The notes beneath the pieces were generated by a model. The model saw only the letters and a list, made by a program, of their open reading frames with translations. It ran no database searches and was not told the origin of the DNA. Source: Methylotenera sp. (GTDB lineage: Bacteria; Pseudomonadota; Gammaproteobacteria; Burkholderiales; Methylophilaceae). From it: 64,000 nucleotides of DNA. Shown here one piece after another: positions 63,849 through 64,000 of the stretch; the first letter of the stretch is position 1; each line of letters begins with the position of its first letter. The DNA is taken from assembly GCA_021732365.1 (NCBI GenBank), contig JAKFVD010000016.1:52959-116958 (forward strand), written 5' to 3'. The translations under genes and the position numbers were made by a program.

Positions 63849-64000
63849 CTATTCAATGATTTTTGCAACTACACCAGCACCAACAGTACGACCACCCTCA
63901 CGAATCGCGAAGCGTAAACCATCTTCCATCGCGATTGGTGCGATTAGCGCAACCGTAATTGATACGTTATCACCTGGCATCACCATTTCTGTACCTGCTG
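63849..64000 (-). CDS. tuf: Elongation factor Tu, C-terminal part
   Basis: The last 50 residues of EF-Tu run in from the right edge and end TAG at 63849-63851. They include the beta-barrel domain 3 segment [20 protein letters not shown] and [17 protein letters not shown], the standard end. The rest of the gene is outside the window. Confidence 0.98.
   Translation of the reverse strand, partial: AGTEMVMPGDNVSITVALIAPIAMEDGLRFAIREGGRTVGAGVVAKIIE

Noticed and set aside
1..64000. CRISPR arrays, insertion sequences, phage genes, tRNA and rRNA genes
   Set aside because: I found no regular long direct repeats, transposase-like frames, integrases or cloverleaf structures while reading the window.

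Overview
The window is chromosomal DNA of a Gram-negative, fairly AT-rich betaproteobacterium. The gene order of the ribosomal block (tuf-rpsJ, S10, spc and alpha gene sets with infA and rpmJ after secY), the dusB-fis-purH-purD run, the C- type S14 and the alginate-export-type porin all fit the Methylophilaceae (Methylotenera-like). That genus-level placement is inference from recalled gene content; the phylum-level placement is firmer. Genes are densely packed, there is no stretch over 300 bases without a gene, and I see no tRNA, rRNA, CRISPR array, phage or insertion sequence.

Positions 1-22,500 hold mostly housekeeping genes: the tail of an upstream gene, a YkgJ-type cysteine-cluster protein, a DUF255 thioredoxin-like protein, dusB-fis, purH, purD, hemF (with an unusual internal insertion), an M18 aminopeptidase, an APC amino acid permease, a small cytochrome c, a hexose-phosphate mutarotase, ilvD, a PAS-GGDEF-EAL signalling protein, lgt, a small orphan protein behind a sigma-54-like promoter, the cstA-ybdD-TIGR03643 group, and an MsbA-type ABC exporter.

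Positions 22,650-37,800 form an accessory-like nitrate assimilation island read on the + strand: nasT (an ANTAR antiterminator), a leader with two hexaloop hairpins and an intrinsic terminator, nrtA-nrtB-nrtD (nitrate ABC importer), an outer-membrane porin, nirB, narK, a 53-residue two-helix membrane peptide, a fused PP2C phosphatase/protein kinase with a C-terminal membrane anchor, nirD, nasA, and a small exported unknown. Two sigma-54-type promoters, each with an NtrC-like dyad upstream, precede nasT and nirB. The layout suggests two layers of control: nitrogen status through NtrC/RpoN at initiation, and nitrate or nitrite through NasT at the leader terminator. No NasS sensor lies beside nasT. 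Nitrate would cross the outer membrane through the porin, enter by NrtABD or NarK, be reduced to nitrite by NasA and to ammonium by NirBD.

Positions 37,800-49,600 carry gor, a Prx5-type peroxiredoxin, and a conserved repair/cofactor neighbourhood (radC, coaBC, dut, rpmB, rpmG) interrupted by an HExxH membrane-anchored protein and a frameshifted TonB-dependent receptor, followed by an MscS channel, mgtE and a small glutaredoxin-like protein. Positions 49,590-64,000 are the ribosomal protein superoperon on the - strand, from the end of tuf through rpsJ to rplQ. Good sigma-70 promoters before rplC, rplN and rpsM split it into transcription units.
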